Shown piece after piece: positions 45,528-54,628 of a stretch of 64,000 nucleotides of DNA. The stretch is from Deltaproteobacteria bacterium. GTDB taxonomy: Bacteria; Myxococcota_A; Polyangia; GCA-2747355; JADLHG01. The position numbers and the translations under genes were made by a program. The stretch's first letter is position 1, and each line of letters opens with the position of its first letter. The stretch covers positions 124,001-188,000 of the forward strand of contig JADLHG010000031.1 of NCBI GenBank assembly GCA_020848905.1, in the 5' to 3' direction. The notes below the pieces were generated by a model. The model saw only the letters and a list, made by a program, of their open reading frames with translations, ran no database searches and was not told the origin of the DNA.

Positions 45528-47417
45528 CTACCGGGGCTGCCCGTGGCGGGCGAGCCAGGGGCGGTAGCTCTCGTACGAGTGGATGGCGAACCCGACGAAG
45601 CTCTTCGCGCCCCCGAGCTCGAGGAGTGTCTCGCGTCGCACGCGGGTCAGCTCGTCGGGGCGCTTGTGCTGGAAGGTGAGCTTGCTCGCGGGGACGAAGA
45701 CCGTCTCGAGCTGGCCGAGCCGTCGCGCTCCGTCGGGCAAGGCCCCGGGGGTCGCGCCGGCGGGCCACCAGGTGAGCCGGGCCTTGCCGCCCGGCAGAGG
45801 CGCCACCACGAGCGCCGCTCCCCTTCCTTCGGGGCCGAGCTCCACGATCGTCTCGTCGGGGAGCTCCACCGTCTCGAGGCCGATGAAGACCTCCTTGCCA
45901 GCCCGGTCGGCGGCCGCGAGCTCGGTGCGGGCGTGGGCGATCGTCCCGTCTGCGCCGTAGCCCTGGGTGCGGTAGTCCATCAGTCCGAGGTCGTCCACCA
46001 AAGCGAGCACCCGTTCTAGAAATGGTTTTCCGTCGAGGAGGGCGCGCGGCTCGTCGTACTTGTCGTAGCCCTCGAGCCAGAAAGGGAGGTCCACGCCGAG
46101 GCGCAGCCCCGCCGGACGCGTCTTCGCTGCCACGCGCTCGAGCAGCGTCAGGTAGCCCCGCATCAGCGGCGTGCGCCGCGCGCTGGCGAACCCGGGGACG
46201 AGGTAGAGCTCGGCGTCCAGACGGAAGCCGTCGAAGCGCTCGGTGGGCCCGGCGGCGCGGTTGTGCGCGAGCACCGCCTCGAGCACAGCCAGCACGAGCC
46301 CGTGCTGCGCCGGGAGGGCGAAGGCCGGGTCCCCGTCGAGGGCGTAGACCCTGACCCCCGCCGCGTGGAGCGCCGCCAGGAGCGGACGCAGGAGCTCCGG
46401 CTGCCAGTCGATGCGCCACGCCGCGCCCGCGCGCAGCTTGCGATAGGGGAGCTGGAGGAAGAGCTCCGTCACCTTCTCGCGGCGACAGAAGGCGAGGAGC
46501 GTCTCCCGTTCGGCGGGGCTGCCGGCGATCCGCGCGGTCTCCCAGAGCCAGAGGGCGAGCCGCGTACGCGACGGGGTCTCGCGTCTGGGCGCGGCCGTCG
46601 GCAGGGTCACGTCGCTGCGCCGCGAGAAGGCGACGTCACGGACGAAGAGCCGGCCGGCGCCGGGGGCGACGACCTCGAGGACCAGGCTCGCGAGCTCCTC
46701 GCGCTTGAGGCGGGCCGGGAGCCGATCGAGCGGCACGAAGATCTCGCGCCAGCAGCTCCGGCCGCCGGCCTTGCGGGCGAAGCGGTCGAGCGTTCCGACG
46801 GGGAGCGCGTCCTCGCGGGCTTCGAAGGCGCGGTCGGCGACCTTGAGCAGCACCCTCTCGGCTGGGCCGCAGAGCCGGAAGGCCAGGTGCGAGAAGGGGC
46901 GGCTGTCGAGGTACACCCGCCGCGCGGCCCGCTCTTGCAGGTCGAAGAGGTGGATCCAGAGGCCGGCGAACCCGGTCGCGCGTCGGTCGTAGGAGAGGGT
47001 CAGCGCGCGCGTTCCGCCGGGCGCGGGACCGAGGCGTACCTCCGCGCGCGAGGGCTCGCGGGCGAAGCCATTGAAGTAGCCGCCGAGGCGGTTCTGGTTG
47101 CCCCGGTCGTAGTGCGAGAGCAGAAAGAGGTCCCCGTCGAAGGTCGGCACGCGCCCCGGCCGCGGCGTGACGCGGGGGAGGAGCGGCTGGCGGCGGCGCA
47201 GGTCGTAGACCTGCAAGCGCTCTCCCTTGCGGTCGCGCAGGAGTCCGACCTGCGCGAAGCCGACCTGCGCGGCGTCGGTGAGCCCGAAGTCCGCCAGGTT
47301 CACCTCCACGGAGAGGGGCGCCGCCATAGACGGGCTGCTCGCGAGGAGCGCGGCGAGCGGCGCCGAGAGACGGAGCGCGCGCGTCCATCGTGCGGGGCCT
47401 CGACGAAGGGCAGCCAC
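45528..47417 (-). CDS. Secreted protein with TIM-barrel-like domain, possible glycoside hydrolase
   Basis: A 629-residue exported protein starting with GTG; signal peptide with cleavage at SMAAP (about 32). Residues 35-265 are beta-rich and may form carbohydrate-binding sandwiches. Residues 290-560 show an alternation of strands and helices like a TIM barrel: LFLQLPYRKLR, GVRVYALDGDPAF, FDGFRLDAELYLVPG (paired acidic residues after a strand), RLGVDLPFWLEG, DLGLMDYRTQ and EVFIGLETVELPD. Acidic residues at strand ends are what glycoside hydrolases use, but I cannot name a family. The C-terminal FVGFAIHSYESYRPW closes it. It is 24 bases downstream of a lipoprotein gene on the same strand. Confidence 0.75.
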   Translation of the reverse strand: MAALRRGPARWTRALRLSAPLAALLASSPSMAAPLSVEVNLADFGLTDAAQVGFAQVGLLRDRKGERLQVYDLRRRQPLLPRVTPRPGRVPTFDGDLFLLSHYDRGNQNRLGGYFNGFAREPSRAEVRLGPAPGGTRALTLSYDRRATGFAGLWIHLFDLQERAARRVYLDSRPFSHLAFRLCGPAERVLLKVADRAFEAREDALPVGTLDRFARKAGGRSCWREIFVPLDRLPARLKREELASLVLEVVAPGAGRLFVRDVAFSRRSDVTLPTAAPRRETPSRTRLALWLWETARIAGSPAERETLLAFCRREKVTELFLQLPYRKLRAGAAWRIDWQPELLRPLLAALHAAGVRVYALDGDPAFALPAQHGLVLAVLEAVLAHNRAAGPTERFDGFRLDAELYLVPGFASARRTPLMRGYLTLLERVAAKTRPAGLRLGVDLPFWLEGYDKYDEPRALLDGKPFLERVLALVDDLGLMDYRTQGYGADGTIAHARTELAAADRAGKEVFIGLETVELPDETIVELGPEGRGAALVVAPLPGGKARLTWWPAGATPGALPDGARRLGQLETVFVPASKLTFQHKRPDELTRVRRETLLELGGAKSFVGFAIHSYESYRPWLARHGQPR

Positions 47418-47441
47418 GCACCGACGATAGCACGCGCCGGC

Positions 47442-49370
47442 TCAGGGCCTCTTCTGCGAGAGCACCACCACGAACTCGGCCGGACGCGGGTCGCACTGCC
47501 CCTCGGCGGGCGTGTAGAGGAAGCTGTAGAGCTCGAAGGGGCCGCGCCGCGCGAAGTGCTGCGCGAGGTTCGTGCGCAGGGCGAGCGCCACGGCCTGGCT
47601 CTCGACGGGGTGCTGCATCTGCGGGGCGTAGGTGCAGGCCTTCGGGTTGTCGCGCGTCGCGACGGGCGAGGCGGGCTTGGCCGAGGCCTTGCCGCAGGCG
47701 AGATCGCTCGCGGGTCGCCAGAGCGCGGGGAGCCAGTAGTCCCCTTCGCCCGCCCAGACGACAGCCCCGGTCATCACGAGCTGTCCGGAGAGGGCGCTCA
47801 CGAGGGCCAGACCACCGATGTCTCCGGGGCTGAATCCAACGCGATAGATCCCGCTGCGAAGCGGGTCAATCATCCCTGGCCCGTAGTCGTCGGGCCCGGG
47901 TCCCACGCCGAGCTTGGCCCGCAGGTAGGCCTTGCCGATGGCCTCAGCCGTGGCCTGGTCGGTGGGGCGATGGGGCCCACCGAGGAGCGCATAGCCCTCG
48001 AGCCCGAGGGTCTGCAGGTTGAAGCGTAGCACCGCGTGGCAGACGGGCTCCTTGCAGCCGTCGTCGAGCGGCGCGACCGTCTCGCGCTCAGGGCAGGGGA
48101 GGGGCCCCGGGGCAGGCTGGGGCGCGTCCGCGCAGCCGAGGGTGGCGAGCTCCAGCTTGCCCTGGTCGTAGAGCACCGCCGCGCCGCCGCCGGAGCGGGC
48201 GCTCGCCGTCTGGAAGGTGCCGCGAAAGGCCTCGGGCAGAAGCTGCCCCGGCGGGCCGAGGCTCTTCAGGTCGTCGCTCACGGTCTGGGTCACGAGGTAG
48301 CTCTGTCCCCCCGTCGGGGCGAAGGTGCGCACGAGGACCGTGCGGGCGGGGAGCGCCACCGTGCGGAAGCTCCCGGCCTCGCCGAGCCGCTCGGGCCCGG
48401 CGAGCAGCCGGCCCGCGCTGTCCACCCAGGCGACGCGCTCCCCCCAGCGGAGGTGCAGCGCGCTGCCCGTCCACCAGAGCTCTCCGCCGAGCTGCGCGGG
48501 CGAGGGGAGGCGCGTGCTCTGCACCTTCCCCGCCTCGTCCACGCGACTGAGCATCGGCGCGTCGCCCTCGCCGGCGTGGCTCACCACGAGCTCGCGGCCC
48601 GTCCAGGCGACGCTCGTCGGCACCTGCAGGCCCTTGGCGTCGCTCGTGCGCACGATGAGGAGCCGAGCTCCGACGGGCGCGCCCTGCAGATCGAAGCGTT
48701 GCAGGTAGAGCGCGCGCTCCTTCTCCGTGTTCCACTGGGCCCAGACGGCAGCGAAGCCGTTGGCGAAGGCCGCCACCTCGCAGCTCAGCACCTCGGGGAA
48801 CATCCCCCGCGTGCCCGAGGGATCGCTCACCCGCGCCGGGGTCTTGACCGAGCTCCCGTCCAGCGCGGCGAACCCCACCGTGCAGGACCTCCCGGGGCTG
48901 CGTGCGTCGGGCCAGCCCACGGCGAGCGCGACCGCCTTTCCGTTCACGGCGGCCCGGGACTCTCGCGTGAAGGCCGCCCCGGGCCAGGGCACGTTGGCTG
49001 TGCCGAGGAGCTCGCCCGAGAGACCGACGCGCGTCAGCGTCGGACCCTGCCCCGTCGCCGGGCCCACCACGAGATACCCGTCGTTGGCCCCGAGGAGCAG
49101 CCCGAACGACTCCCCCTGCGCACCCCGCGGCAAGGCGAGCGGCGTGCGCGACCGCACGGCGATCTGCACGCAGCGCGAGGGCGGACCGGCCTCTCCCGCG
49201 CGTGGCGCGTCCGCGAGGCGTCCCCCGTCCGTGAGGTGGCTCCCGTCGGCCGGCGCCTGGCCATCCCTCGACGGCGCTGCGTCTCGGCTCGCGCAGCCGG
49301 GCGCGCCGAGCAGCGCGCATAGGCCGAGAAGCGCGGCGCCTCGCGCCGACCGTGGATCGATCGTTTTCAT
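47442..49370 (-). CDS. Large putative lipoprotein with beta-propeller-like body
   Basis: A 642-residue predicted lipoprotein: signal core LLGLCALLG and lipobox GAPGC (Cys26), an Asp/Gly/Arg-rich linker to about residue 65, then beta-rich repeats with WTGxxLxxRW-type phrases (SVAWTGRELVVSHAG, LWWTGSALHLRWGERVAWVDSAG). This suggests a propeller of loosely conserved blades, with a C-terminal ~200-residue domain (from GCKEPVCHAVLRFNLQ) holding several Cys. I do not recognise the family. It precedes the TIM-barrel-like gene on the same strand and diverges from the cyclophilin gene. Confidence 0.75.
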   Translation of the reverse strand: MKTIDPRSARGAALLGLCALLGAPGCASRDAAPSRDGQAPADGSHLTDGGRLADAPRAGEAGPPSRCVQIAVRSRTPLALPRGAQGESFGLLLGANDGYLVVGPATGQGPTLTRVGLSGELLGTANVPWPGAAFTRESRAAVNGKAVALAVGWPDARSPGRSCTVGFAALDGSSVKTPARVSDPSGTRGMFPEVLSCEVAAFANGFAAVWAQWNTEKERALYLQRFDLQGAPVGARLLIVRTSDAKGLQVPTSVAWTGRELVVSHAGEGDAPMLSRVDEAGKVQSTRLPSPAQLGGELWWTGSALHLRWGERVAWVDSAGRLLAGPERLGEAGSFRTVALPARTVLVRTFAPTGGQSYLVTQTVSDDLKSLGPPGQLLPEAFRGTFQTASARSGGGAAVLYDQGKLELATLGCADAPQPAPGPLPCPERETVAPLDDGCKEPVCHAVLRFNLQTLGLEGYALLGGPHRPTDQATAEAIGKAYLRAKLGVGPGPDDYGPGMIDPLRSGIYRVGFSPGDIGGLALVSALSGQLVMTGAVVWAGEGDYWLPALWRPASDLACGKASAKPASPVATRDNPKACTYAPQMQHPVESQAVALALRTNLAQHFARRGPFELYSFLYTPAEGQCDPRPAEFVVVLSQKRP

Positions 49371-49529
49371 CGGACCCCCCGTTAGCCCGATCTGCCTATT
49401 CCGCGCCGGGCCCTGAAGCTCCCTTCATTCTGAGTCGCCGACGTACGGGGGACAAGGGGTAGTTCTTCGCCGGGGGGTTTGCTAGGCTCCGCCGTCATCC
49501 ACGACGAACCCATCACCACGGGAGGCGCC

Positions 49530-50039
49530 ATGCCGAGCAAGAAATACCCGCGACCGCCGTCCATGACGATCGACGCGAAGAAGAAGTACACCGCCACCAT
49601 CGAGACCAGCGCTGGGACCATGACCGCGGAGCTCTTCCCCGAAGACGCTCCGATGACGGTGAACAACTTCGTCTTCCTCGCCCGCGAAGGGTTCTACGAG
49701 GGCGCGATCTTCCACCGCGTGATCCCCGGCTTCATGATCCAGGGGGGCGATCCCACCGGAACCGGAACCGGCGGACCCGGCTACAAGTTCAAGGACGAGC
49801 CGGTCACCCGGCGGTACCTGCGCGGCACCCTGGCCATGGCCAACGCGGGGCCCGACACCAACGGCAGCCAGTTCTTCGTGATGCACCAGGACTATCGTCT
49901 GCCCCCGAATTACACGATTTTTGGCAAGCTCCTCGACGGAGAGCCCGTGGTGGACACGATCGCCACGGCCCCGAAAGGAGCCCAGGATCGCCCCACGAAC
50001 CCGGTCCAGATCCGGCGCGTGACGGTGACCGAGGCCTGA
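49530..50039 (+). CDS. Peptidyl-prolyl cis-trans isomerase, cyclophilin type
   Basis: A 169-residue cyclophilin without signal peptide, so cytosolic. Active-site elements are present: FHRVIPGFMIQGGDPTGTG (catalytic Arg), LAMANAGPDTNGSQFFV and the C-terminal FGKLLDGEPVVD. It speeds Xaa-Pro isomerisation during folding. The ATG at 49530 has GGGAGG upstream; a -10-like TAGGCT lies at 49493. An N-terminal ~20-residue extension precedes the fold. It diverges from the large lipoprotein gene. Confidence 0.95.
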   Translation: MPSKKYPRPPSMTIDAKKKYTATIETSAGTMTAELFPEDAPMTVNNFVFLAREGFYEGAIFHRVIPGFMIQGGDPTGTGTGGPGYKFKDEPVTRRYLRGTLAMANAGPDTNGSQFFVMHQDYRLPPNYTIFGKLLDGEPVVDTIATAPKGAQDRPTNPVQIRRVTVTEA

Positions 50040-50090
50040 CCGGCGGGGGCCCCCCCTAGAGGGAAAGGGGGAGGGACTTCACGCGGACGC

Positions 50091-50119
50091 TTGACAGGCC
50101 CCCGACCTTGGACCACATT
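50091..50119 (+). promoter_or_regulatory. Candidate promoter of the cold-shock gene
   Basis: TTGACA at 50091-50096 is followed after 17 bases by CACATT (50114-50119), three of six matches. The predicted leader of about 95 bases before the cold-shock protein start fits the long leaders of cspA-type genes. Confidence 0.45.
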
Positions 50120-50219
50120 CGGGTCGGGTCATCGCGGCGGACCGGCAGTTCGGGACGTCGCGAGTGGAACGACGCGGTCGCTTTCTCGACCCCGGCCGCA
50201 GACAGAGAGCAGGTTCGCA

Positions 50220-50420
50220 GTGGAAAAGGGTACCGTGAAGTGGTTTAACGACTCCAAGGGGTTTGGCTTCATCACGCGGGAGAACGGACCCGACGTGTTC
50301 GTGCACCACTCGGCGATTCAGGCCGATGGGTTCCGCACGCTCGCCGAAGGCGAGCAGGTGGAGTTCGAGCTGGTGAAGGGCCCGAAGGGCTTCCAGGCCT
50401 CCAACGTGCGCCGGGTCTAA
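50220..50420 (+). CDS. cspA: Cold-shock domain protein
   Basis: A 66-residue CSD protein that binds single-stranded RNA and DNA as an RNA chaperone. RNP1 is KGFGFI (in [12 protein letters not shown]), RNP2 is DVFVHHSAI, and the end is [20 protein letters not shown]. It starts with GTG at 50220; the reading frame is open further upstream but that part is not CSD-like. A long leader from the candidate promoter at 50091 precedes it and a hairpin terminator follows. Confidence 0.95.
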   Translation: MEKGTVKWFNDSKGFGFITRENGPDVFVHHSAIQADGFRTLAEGEQVEFELVKGPKGFQASNVRRV

Positions 50421-50451
50421 GCTCCCGGGGGAAAACTCAAGCGCAGTAGCG

Positions 50452-50484
50452 GAGGGCGGGTCCAGCTTGGGCCCGCCCTCTCCG
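50452..50484 (+). terminator. Hairpin terminator downstream of the cold-shock gene
   Basis: A 9-bp perfect stem, GAGGGCGGG (50452-50460) with CCCGCCCTC (50472-50480), flanks an 11-base loop and is followed by a short T-containing run (TCCGTTTG). It lies 31 bases after the stop codon. The T tract is weak, as is common in GC-rich genomes. Confidence 0.55.
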
Positions 50485-50564
50485 TTTGTGGGGGCCGAGG
50501 GCACTTGAAGGCCCGGAGGACCCCTCGGGTGGCGCGCCCGGAAGGTGCTATCCTCCCGGCGGTC

Positions 50565-51482
50565 ATGCGTCGCCCGAAGCCCAAGCGCGTCGCGCCCCCG
50601 TCCTGGCAGCGCCCGCTCTTCAAGATCCGCGTGATGGGCCAGCGTTTCGCCCCGCACGCCGACCTCTACTACTTTATCCTGACGCGCCCCTGGCCGGTCT
50701 TCATCCTGCTCGTGGCGCTCGGCTTCGTCGCCATGAACGCGCTCTTCGCGCTGGCCTACACCGCGCAGCCGGGCTCCATCGCCAACCTGAAGGAGAACTC
50801 CGTCGAGGAGGCCTTCTACTTCAGCGTGCAGACCATGGCCACCATCGGCTACGGCGGCATGCTCCCGGCCACCCGCTATGGCCACCTGCTCGTGACCGTC
50901 GAGGCGCTCTTCGGCGCTATCGGTTTCGCCGTCGTGACGGGGATGACCTTCGCCAAGTTCGCCCGCCCCTCGGCGCGGGTGCTCTTCTCGAGGTGCGCCG
51001 TGGTCGGCCTGCGCGACGGGGTGCCCCACCTCATGTTCCGCATGGCCAACTGGCGCCACAACCAGGTGGTGGAGGCGCAGCTCCGCGTGCTGGTGCTGGT
51101 CAGCGAGACCACCGCGGAAGGTGAGGCCATGCGCCGCCAGCTCGATCTGTCCCTGGTGAGGGATCGCACCCCGCTCTTCTCGCTCACCTGGACGGCGATG
51201 CACCGTATCGAGGAGGGTAGCCTCTTTCACGGCGAGCACGCCGTCGAGCGCCTGCGGGCCGCGCACGCCGAGGTGATCCTCTCGCTCACGGGTCTCGACG
51301 AGAGCATCGGGCAGACGATCCACGCCCGCCACCGCTACGACGTGGACGAGATCGTCTGGGGCGCGCGGTTTCGCGACGTACTGACGGTGCTTCCCGACGG
51401 CACCCGGGAGATCGACTGCCGCAACTTCCACGAGGTGCTGCCCCTCGAGCCGCCGCAGGGCTCCGCGCCGGAGACCTCGTAG
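50565..51482 (+). CDS. KirBac-type inward rectifier potassium channel
   Basis: A 305-residue membrane protein. TM1 (about 43-65: PVFILLVALGFVAMNALFAL), the pore helix (EEAFYFSVQTM), the selectivity filter TIGYG (93-97) and TM2 (about 107-130) form the channel. The cytosolic C-terminal ~170 residues form the Kir beta-sandwich: FSRCAVVGLRDGVPHLMFRMANWRHNQVVEAQLRVLV begins as FSRCAVVGL and MFRMANWRHN. Sequence GARFRDVLT and the 'YDVDEIVWGARF' region match KirBac proteins. It passes K+ as a tetramer. TATCCT at 50549 may be a -10 box giving a very short leader. Confidence 0.93.
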   Translation: MRRPKPKRVAPPSWQRPLFKIRVMGQRFAPHADLYYFILTRPWPVFILLVALGFVAMNALFALAYTAQPGSIANLKENSVEEAFYFSVQTMATIGYGGMLPATRYGHLLVTVEALFGAIGFAVVTGMTFAKFARPSARVLFSRCAVVGLRDGVPHLMFRMANWRHNQVVEAQLRVLVLVSETTAEGEAMRRQLDLSLVRDRTPLFSLTWTAMHRIEEGSLFHGEHAVERLRAAHAEVILSLTGLDESIGQTIHARHRYDVDEIVWGARFRDVLTVLPDGTREIDCRNFHEVLPLEPPQGSAPETS

Positions 51483-51596
51483 CGCCGCCCTCGCCGAAGC
51501 GCCGCTTTGGTCGCGCAGCCTTGGTCGTTGCGGCGACGGAGAGCCGGGCCTACGATGCCGGGCGCAACCAACGACCGAACCAGGAAAGGGGGCCCC

Positions 51597-53162
51597 ATGG
51601 GCACGACGGCGCGGCTCGACGACTGCCTCTCGACGCGTGACGGGCATCTGTACGTGGAGGAGTGCGACACCGTCGCCCTCGTGGAGCGTTTCGGCTCGCC
51701 CCTCTTCGTGATCTCCGAGGATCAGCTCCGGCGCAACGTGCGGCGCTTTCGCGACGCCTTTCAGCAGGGCTGGCCAGACGGGCCGGTGAAGGTCATGCCG
51801 GCCGCCAAGGCCAACTGGGTCACCGCGGCGCAGCGCGTGCTCGCCGACGAGGGGTGCGGCTGCGACGTCTACTCGCCGGGGGAGCTGTCGGTGGCGCTGG
51901 CCGCCGGCTTCGAACCGCGCTTCATCTCCGTGAACGGCGTGCCCAAGGAGCCGGCGCAGATCCGGCGCGCGGTTCAGCACGGCGCGCGGATCACCATCGA
52001 CAGCGTCGAGGAGCTGGACCACATCGCGGCAGCGGCGTCGGAGCTCGGCACCGTGGCGCGCGTCCGCCTGCGCCTCAAGCCGGCGCTCTCCGGCTTCATC
52101 GAGCCGAGCCAGTTCGTGCCCGAGGGCCTCGTGCCGACGGACATCGTGGCCCTGGCCTACAAAGGAGGGCTCTCCTTCGACGAGGCGAAGGACCTGGGGC
52201 TCCGCATCCGCGCGCTCACGAACGTGGAGCTCGTGGGGTTTCATCAGCACCATGGCCGGCACGTGCGGGGCCTCGCCTATTGGGAGGAGCAGATGCGGGC
52301 CTACGCGCGGGAGCTCGGTCGCATCTGCCGGGCTCTCGGCGGCTACCAGCCCGAGGAGATCGACATCGGCGGTGGCTTCGCGATTCCGCGGGACCCGCAC
52401 AACGCGGCCACGGACTACACCGCGCCGCTCCAGCTCGGGTTCATCCACCTGCTCTCGAAGGGGCTCTCCCTCCTCGGACCCGAGCGGCGCTACGGGGTCC
52501 TGGCCCGGATCATCGACACGCTCTCGGCCAAGCCCAACGCCGTCGCCGCGCCGAGCATCGAGGCCTACGCCGAGACCTGCACGCGCACGCTGCGCGAGGA
52601 GCTACCGAAGCACGGGATCCGCACCCAGGGCCTGATGCTGCAGCTCGAGCCCGGCCGCTCGATCCACGGGGACGCGGGCGTTCACCTGGCCACGGTGCGG
52701 GGGATCAAGCGCATGCGTTCGCCGATCCGCTGGAACCTCGTCGCCCTCGACACGACGGAGTTCTGGATGACGGGCGGGCGGTACGAGCACCACCTGCACG
52801 ACTACCGCATCGCCAACAAGACCGACCTGGCCTACGTGGACCGCGTGGACGTGGTGGGTCGGAGCTGCTACGGCGACCGGCTGATGCCCACCATGGCCGT
52901 GCCGGGCCTGGAGGTGGGGGACCTCTTCGCGTTCCTCGACGCGGGGGCCTACCAGGAGGTCTCGGCGAGCAACTTCAACGCGCTGCCGCGGCCGGCGGCG
53001 GTGCTCGTGCGCGGCTCCGAGGCCTTCGTGGTCCGGACGCGCGAAACCGAGGCGGACGTGTTCCGGCGCGATCAGGTGCCGGACCACCTGCAGAGGCGTG
53101 ACGCGCCGTCTTCGCGGCCGACCGGAGCCGACACCTCTCGGCGCTCCTCCGCCCGCAGCTGA
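51597..53162 (+). CDS. Fold-type III PLP-dependent decarboxylase (DAP/ornithine decarboxylase-like), substrate unknown
   Basis: A 521-residue enzyme of the alanine racemase-like barrel. The PLP lysine is Lys71 in VMPAAKANWV. Other motifs are DSVEEL, the glycine loop IDIGGGFAIPRD, the phosphate-binding EPGRSIHGDAG, the catalytic Cys-Asp in GRSCYGDRLM, and AYQEVSASNFNALP near the end. The family decarboxylates diaminopimelate, ornithine, lysine or arginine. The usual 'HxGS' motif reads FHQHHGRHV, and there are insertions compared with DAP decarboxylase, so the substrate is not clear. The ATG at 51597 follows AGGAAAGG; TTGCGG and TACGAT (51528, 51551) form a possible promoter. Confidence 0.85.
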   Translation: MGTTARLDDCLSTRDGHLYVEECDTVALVERFGSPLFVISEDQLRRNVRRFRDAFQQGWPDGPVKVMPAAKANWVTAAQRVLADEGCGCDVYSPGELSVALAAGFEPRFISVNGVPKEPAQIRRAVQHGARITIDSVEELDHIAAAASELGTVARVRLRLKPALSGFIEPSQFVPEGLVPTDIVALAYKGGLSFDEAKDLGLRIRALTNVELVGFHQHHGRHVRGLAYWEEQMRAYARELGRICRALGGYQPEEIDIGGGFAIPRDPHNAATDYTAPLQLGFIHLLSKGLSLLGPERRYGVLARIIDTLSAKPNAVAAPSIEAYAETCTRTLREELPKHGIRTQGLMLQLEPGRSIHGDAGVHLATVRGIKRMRSPIRWNLVALDTTEFWMTGGRYEHHLHDYRIANKTDLAYVDRVDVVGRSCYGDRLMPTMAVPGLEVGDLFAFLDAGAYQEVSASNFNALPRPAAVLVRGSEAFVVRTRETEADVFRRDQVPDHLQRRDAPSSRPTGADTSRRSSARS

Positions 53163-53393
53163 GCGCGCGTTGCCGGGCTGAGCTCTCCCCGCGAGCCGGC
53201 GACTCCGGCAGCCGGCGGGCCGTGCGTTTTGGACGCCACCCGCTGCTCGCCGAAGTGCCCACTCCTTCCAGCACCCGATGGAAAGCCCGCGGAATTCGCC
53301 GCTCAGCCTCGGGCGCGGCGGTCTCCGACGCAGTGCGTTTCGATGGCACCTGGGTTGCACAGGGGCCGCGCAGGCTGTCTAGGAGACCCGACG

Positions 53394-54485
53394 ATGTTCA
53401 CCCGACGTGCTCTGCCCCTCGCCCTCGTCCTCTCTGCCGCGTTCGGCTGCGGAGGACCCGAGCTCGACGAAACCGCCGCCCCCGACGAGCGGGAGGCGGC
53501 GCGCGCTCGCCGTCAGCAGGGCGACTGCTCGGCCTGGGATCTCATCACCTCGTGGGATCAGTGCGTGGCCAACGTGGGGTCGGCCAAGGCCTCCGAGTGC
53601 TACCGTGGCGCGTGCGCCTCGGACGGCGTCGTCTCCATCGCGCCGCCGTCGGTGCGCTTCGCGAGCTGCTGCTCGCCGGCCATGCAGGCCTGCATCAATA
53701 TCTTCGATCCGCAGGTGAGCCAGAAGTGCGAGGCCGAGATCAAGCGCGCCACCCAGCCCATCGTGGATGCCTTCAGGAAGGTAGAGCAGGCCCTCAAGAA
53801 CGCCGAGGCGTCGATCAAGCGGGCCCTCGAGGACGCCGAGCGGTGCCTGCAGAGCCCGCTCGCCTGCGTGGGCGGGGGCCAGGCCCAGCCTCCCGCGACG
53901 GTGCCGGCGCAGAGCTGCTCGGCGAGCCAGGTGAACCAGGTGTGCGGCGCGCCGACCGATCTCGTCGCGACCGGCTGGACGGTCTGTGGCAGCACTTGCA
54001 GCTACCAGAAGCGGACCTACCCCATGTGCACCGCGAAGACCGCGTGGTGGTTTATGCCCACCACCTACGAGTGCGTCCCCGGCGGCCGCGCCGAGACGAT
54101 GTACGACGTCTTCTCCGCCAAGAGCGAGGAACGTGCGTACGCCCCGGCCGGGCAGGCCCAGCAGGTCTCCGGCATCTCGGGTCACGATCCCTGCTATCCG
54201 TGCTATGCCGACTACCACAGCACCAACTGCTACATCGACAGCCGCGTGAAGACCGCCGAGGAGAAGCTCGTCCCCGCGCTCGAGCCGCCGCCGGCGAACA
54301 TCGTGCTCTACACGGTGCTCCCCGGAGAGATCATGAAGGACGCGAGCGGTGCCTACCTGCAGTGCCGCGGCGAGGTGGGCCAGATCGCCGCGTGGCAGCC
54401 CATCGACCCGAGCCAGGTGGGCGCGTGCGCCCTGAAGTTCCGCACCATCCACGGCCAGCTCGAGACCTGTCAGGTCAAGCCGTAA
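53394..54485 (+). CDS. Cysteine-rich lipoprotein with coiled-coil segment
   Basis: A 363-residue predicted lipoprotein: MFTRRALPLALVLSAAFGC with lipobox AAFGC, then a short linker. About 20 Cys residues follow, including pairs (FASCCSP, CYPCYADY). An amphipathic helix of ~45 residues (about 120-165: AFRKVEQALKNAEASIKRAL) looks like a coiled coil. The C-terminal half is rich in Tyr and Cys. No family is recognised. AGGAGA precedes the ATG at eight bases; the frame is open upstream but lacks a signal peptide there. It is a single gene. Confidence 0.75.
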   Translation: MFTRRALPLALVLSAAFGCGGPELDETAAPDEREAARARRQQGDCSAWDLITSWDQCVANVGSAKASECYRGACASDGVVSIAPPSVRFASCCSPAMQACINIFDPQVSQKCEAEIKRATQPIVDAFRKVEQALKNAEASIKRALEDAERCLQSPLACVGGGQAQPPATVPAQSCSASQVNQVCGAPTDLVATGWTVCGSTCSYQKRTYPMCTAKTAWWFMPTTYECVPGGRAETMYDVFSAKSEERAYAPAGQAQQVSGISGHDPCYPCYADYHSTNCYIDSRVKTAEEKLVPALEPPPANIVLYTVLPGEIMKDASGAYLQCRGEVGQIAAWQPIDPSQVGACALKFRTIHGQLETCQVKP

Positions 54486-54628
54486 GCGTTCGCTGAGGCC
54501 CTCGCTCCGTGGGGGTGCTCGCCCGTCGGTCCTCCGCCTCTGGGCCCGCCTCCCTTCCGATTGACCGGCCCTGGGTCCCGCCGGCATGATGCCGAGTCGG
54601 CCGGGAGGCCCGTCGAAGGAGGAGCACC

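Noticed and set aside
50505-50564. A longer start for the KirBac gene at 50505.
   Set aside because: The region contains the terminator tail and a -10-like box, and the ATG at 50565 is followed directly by typical channel N-terminal sequence.
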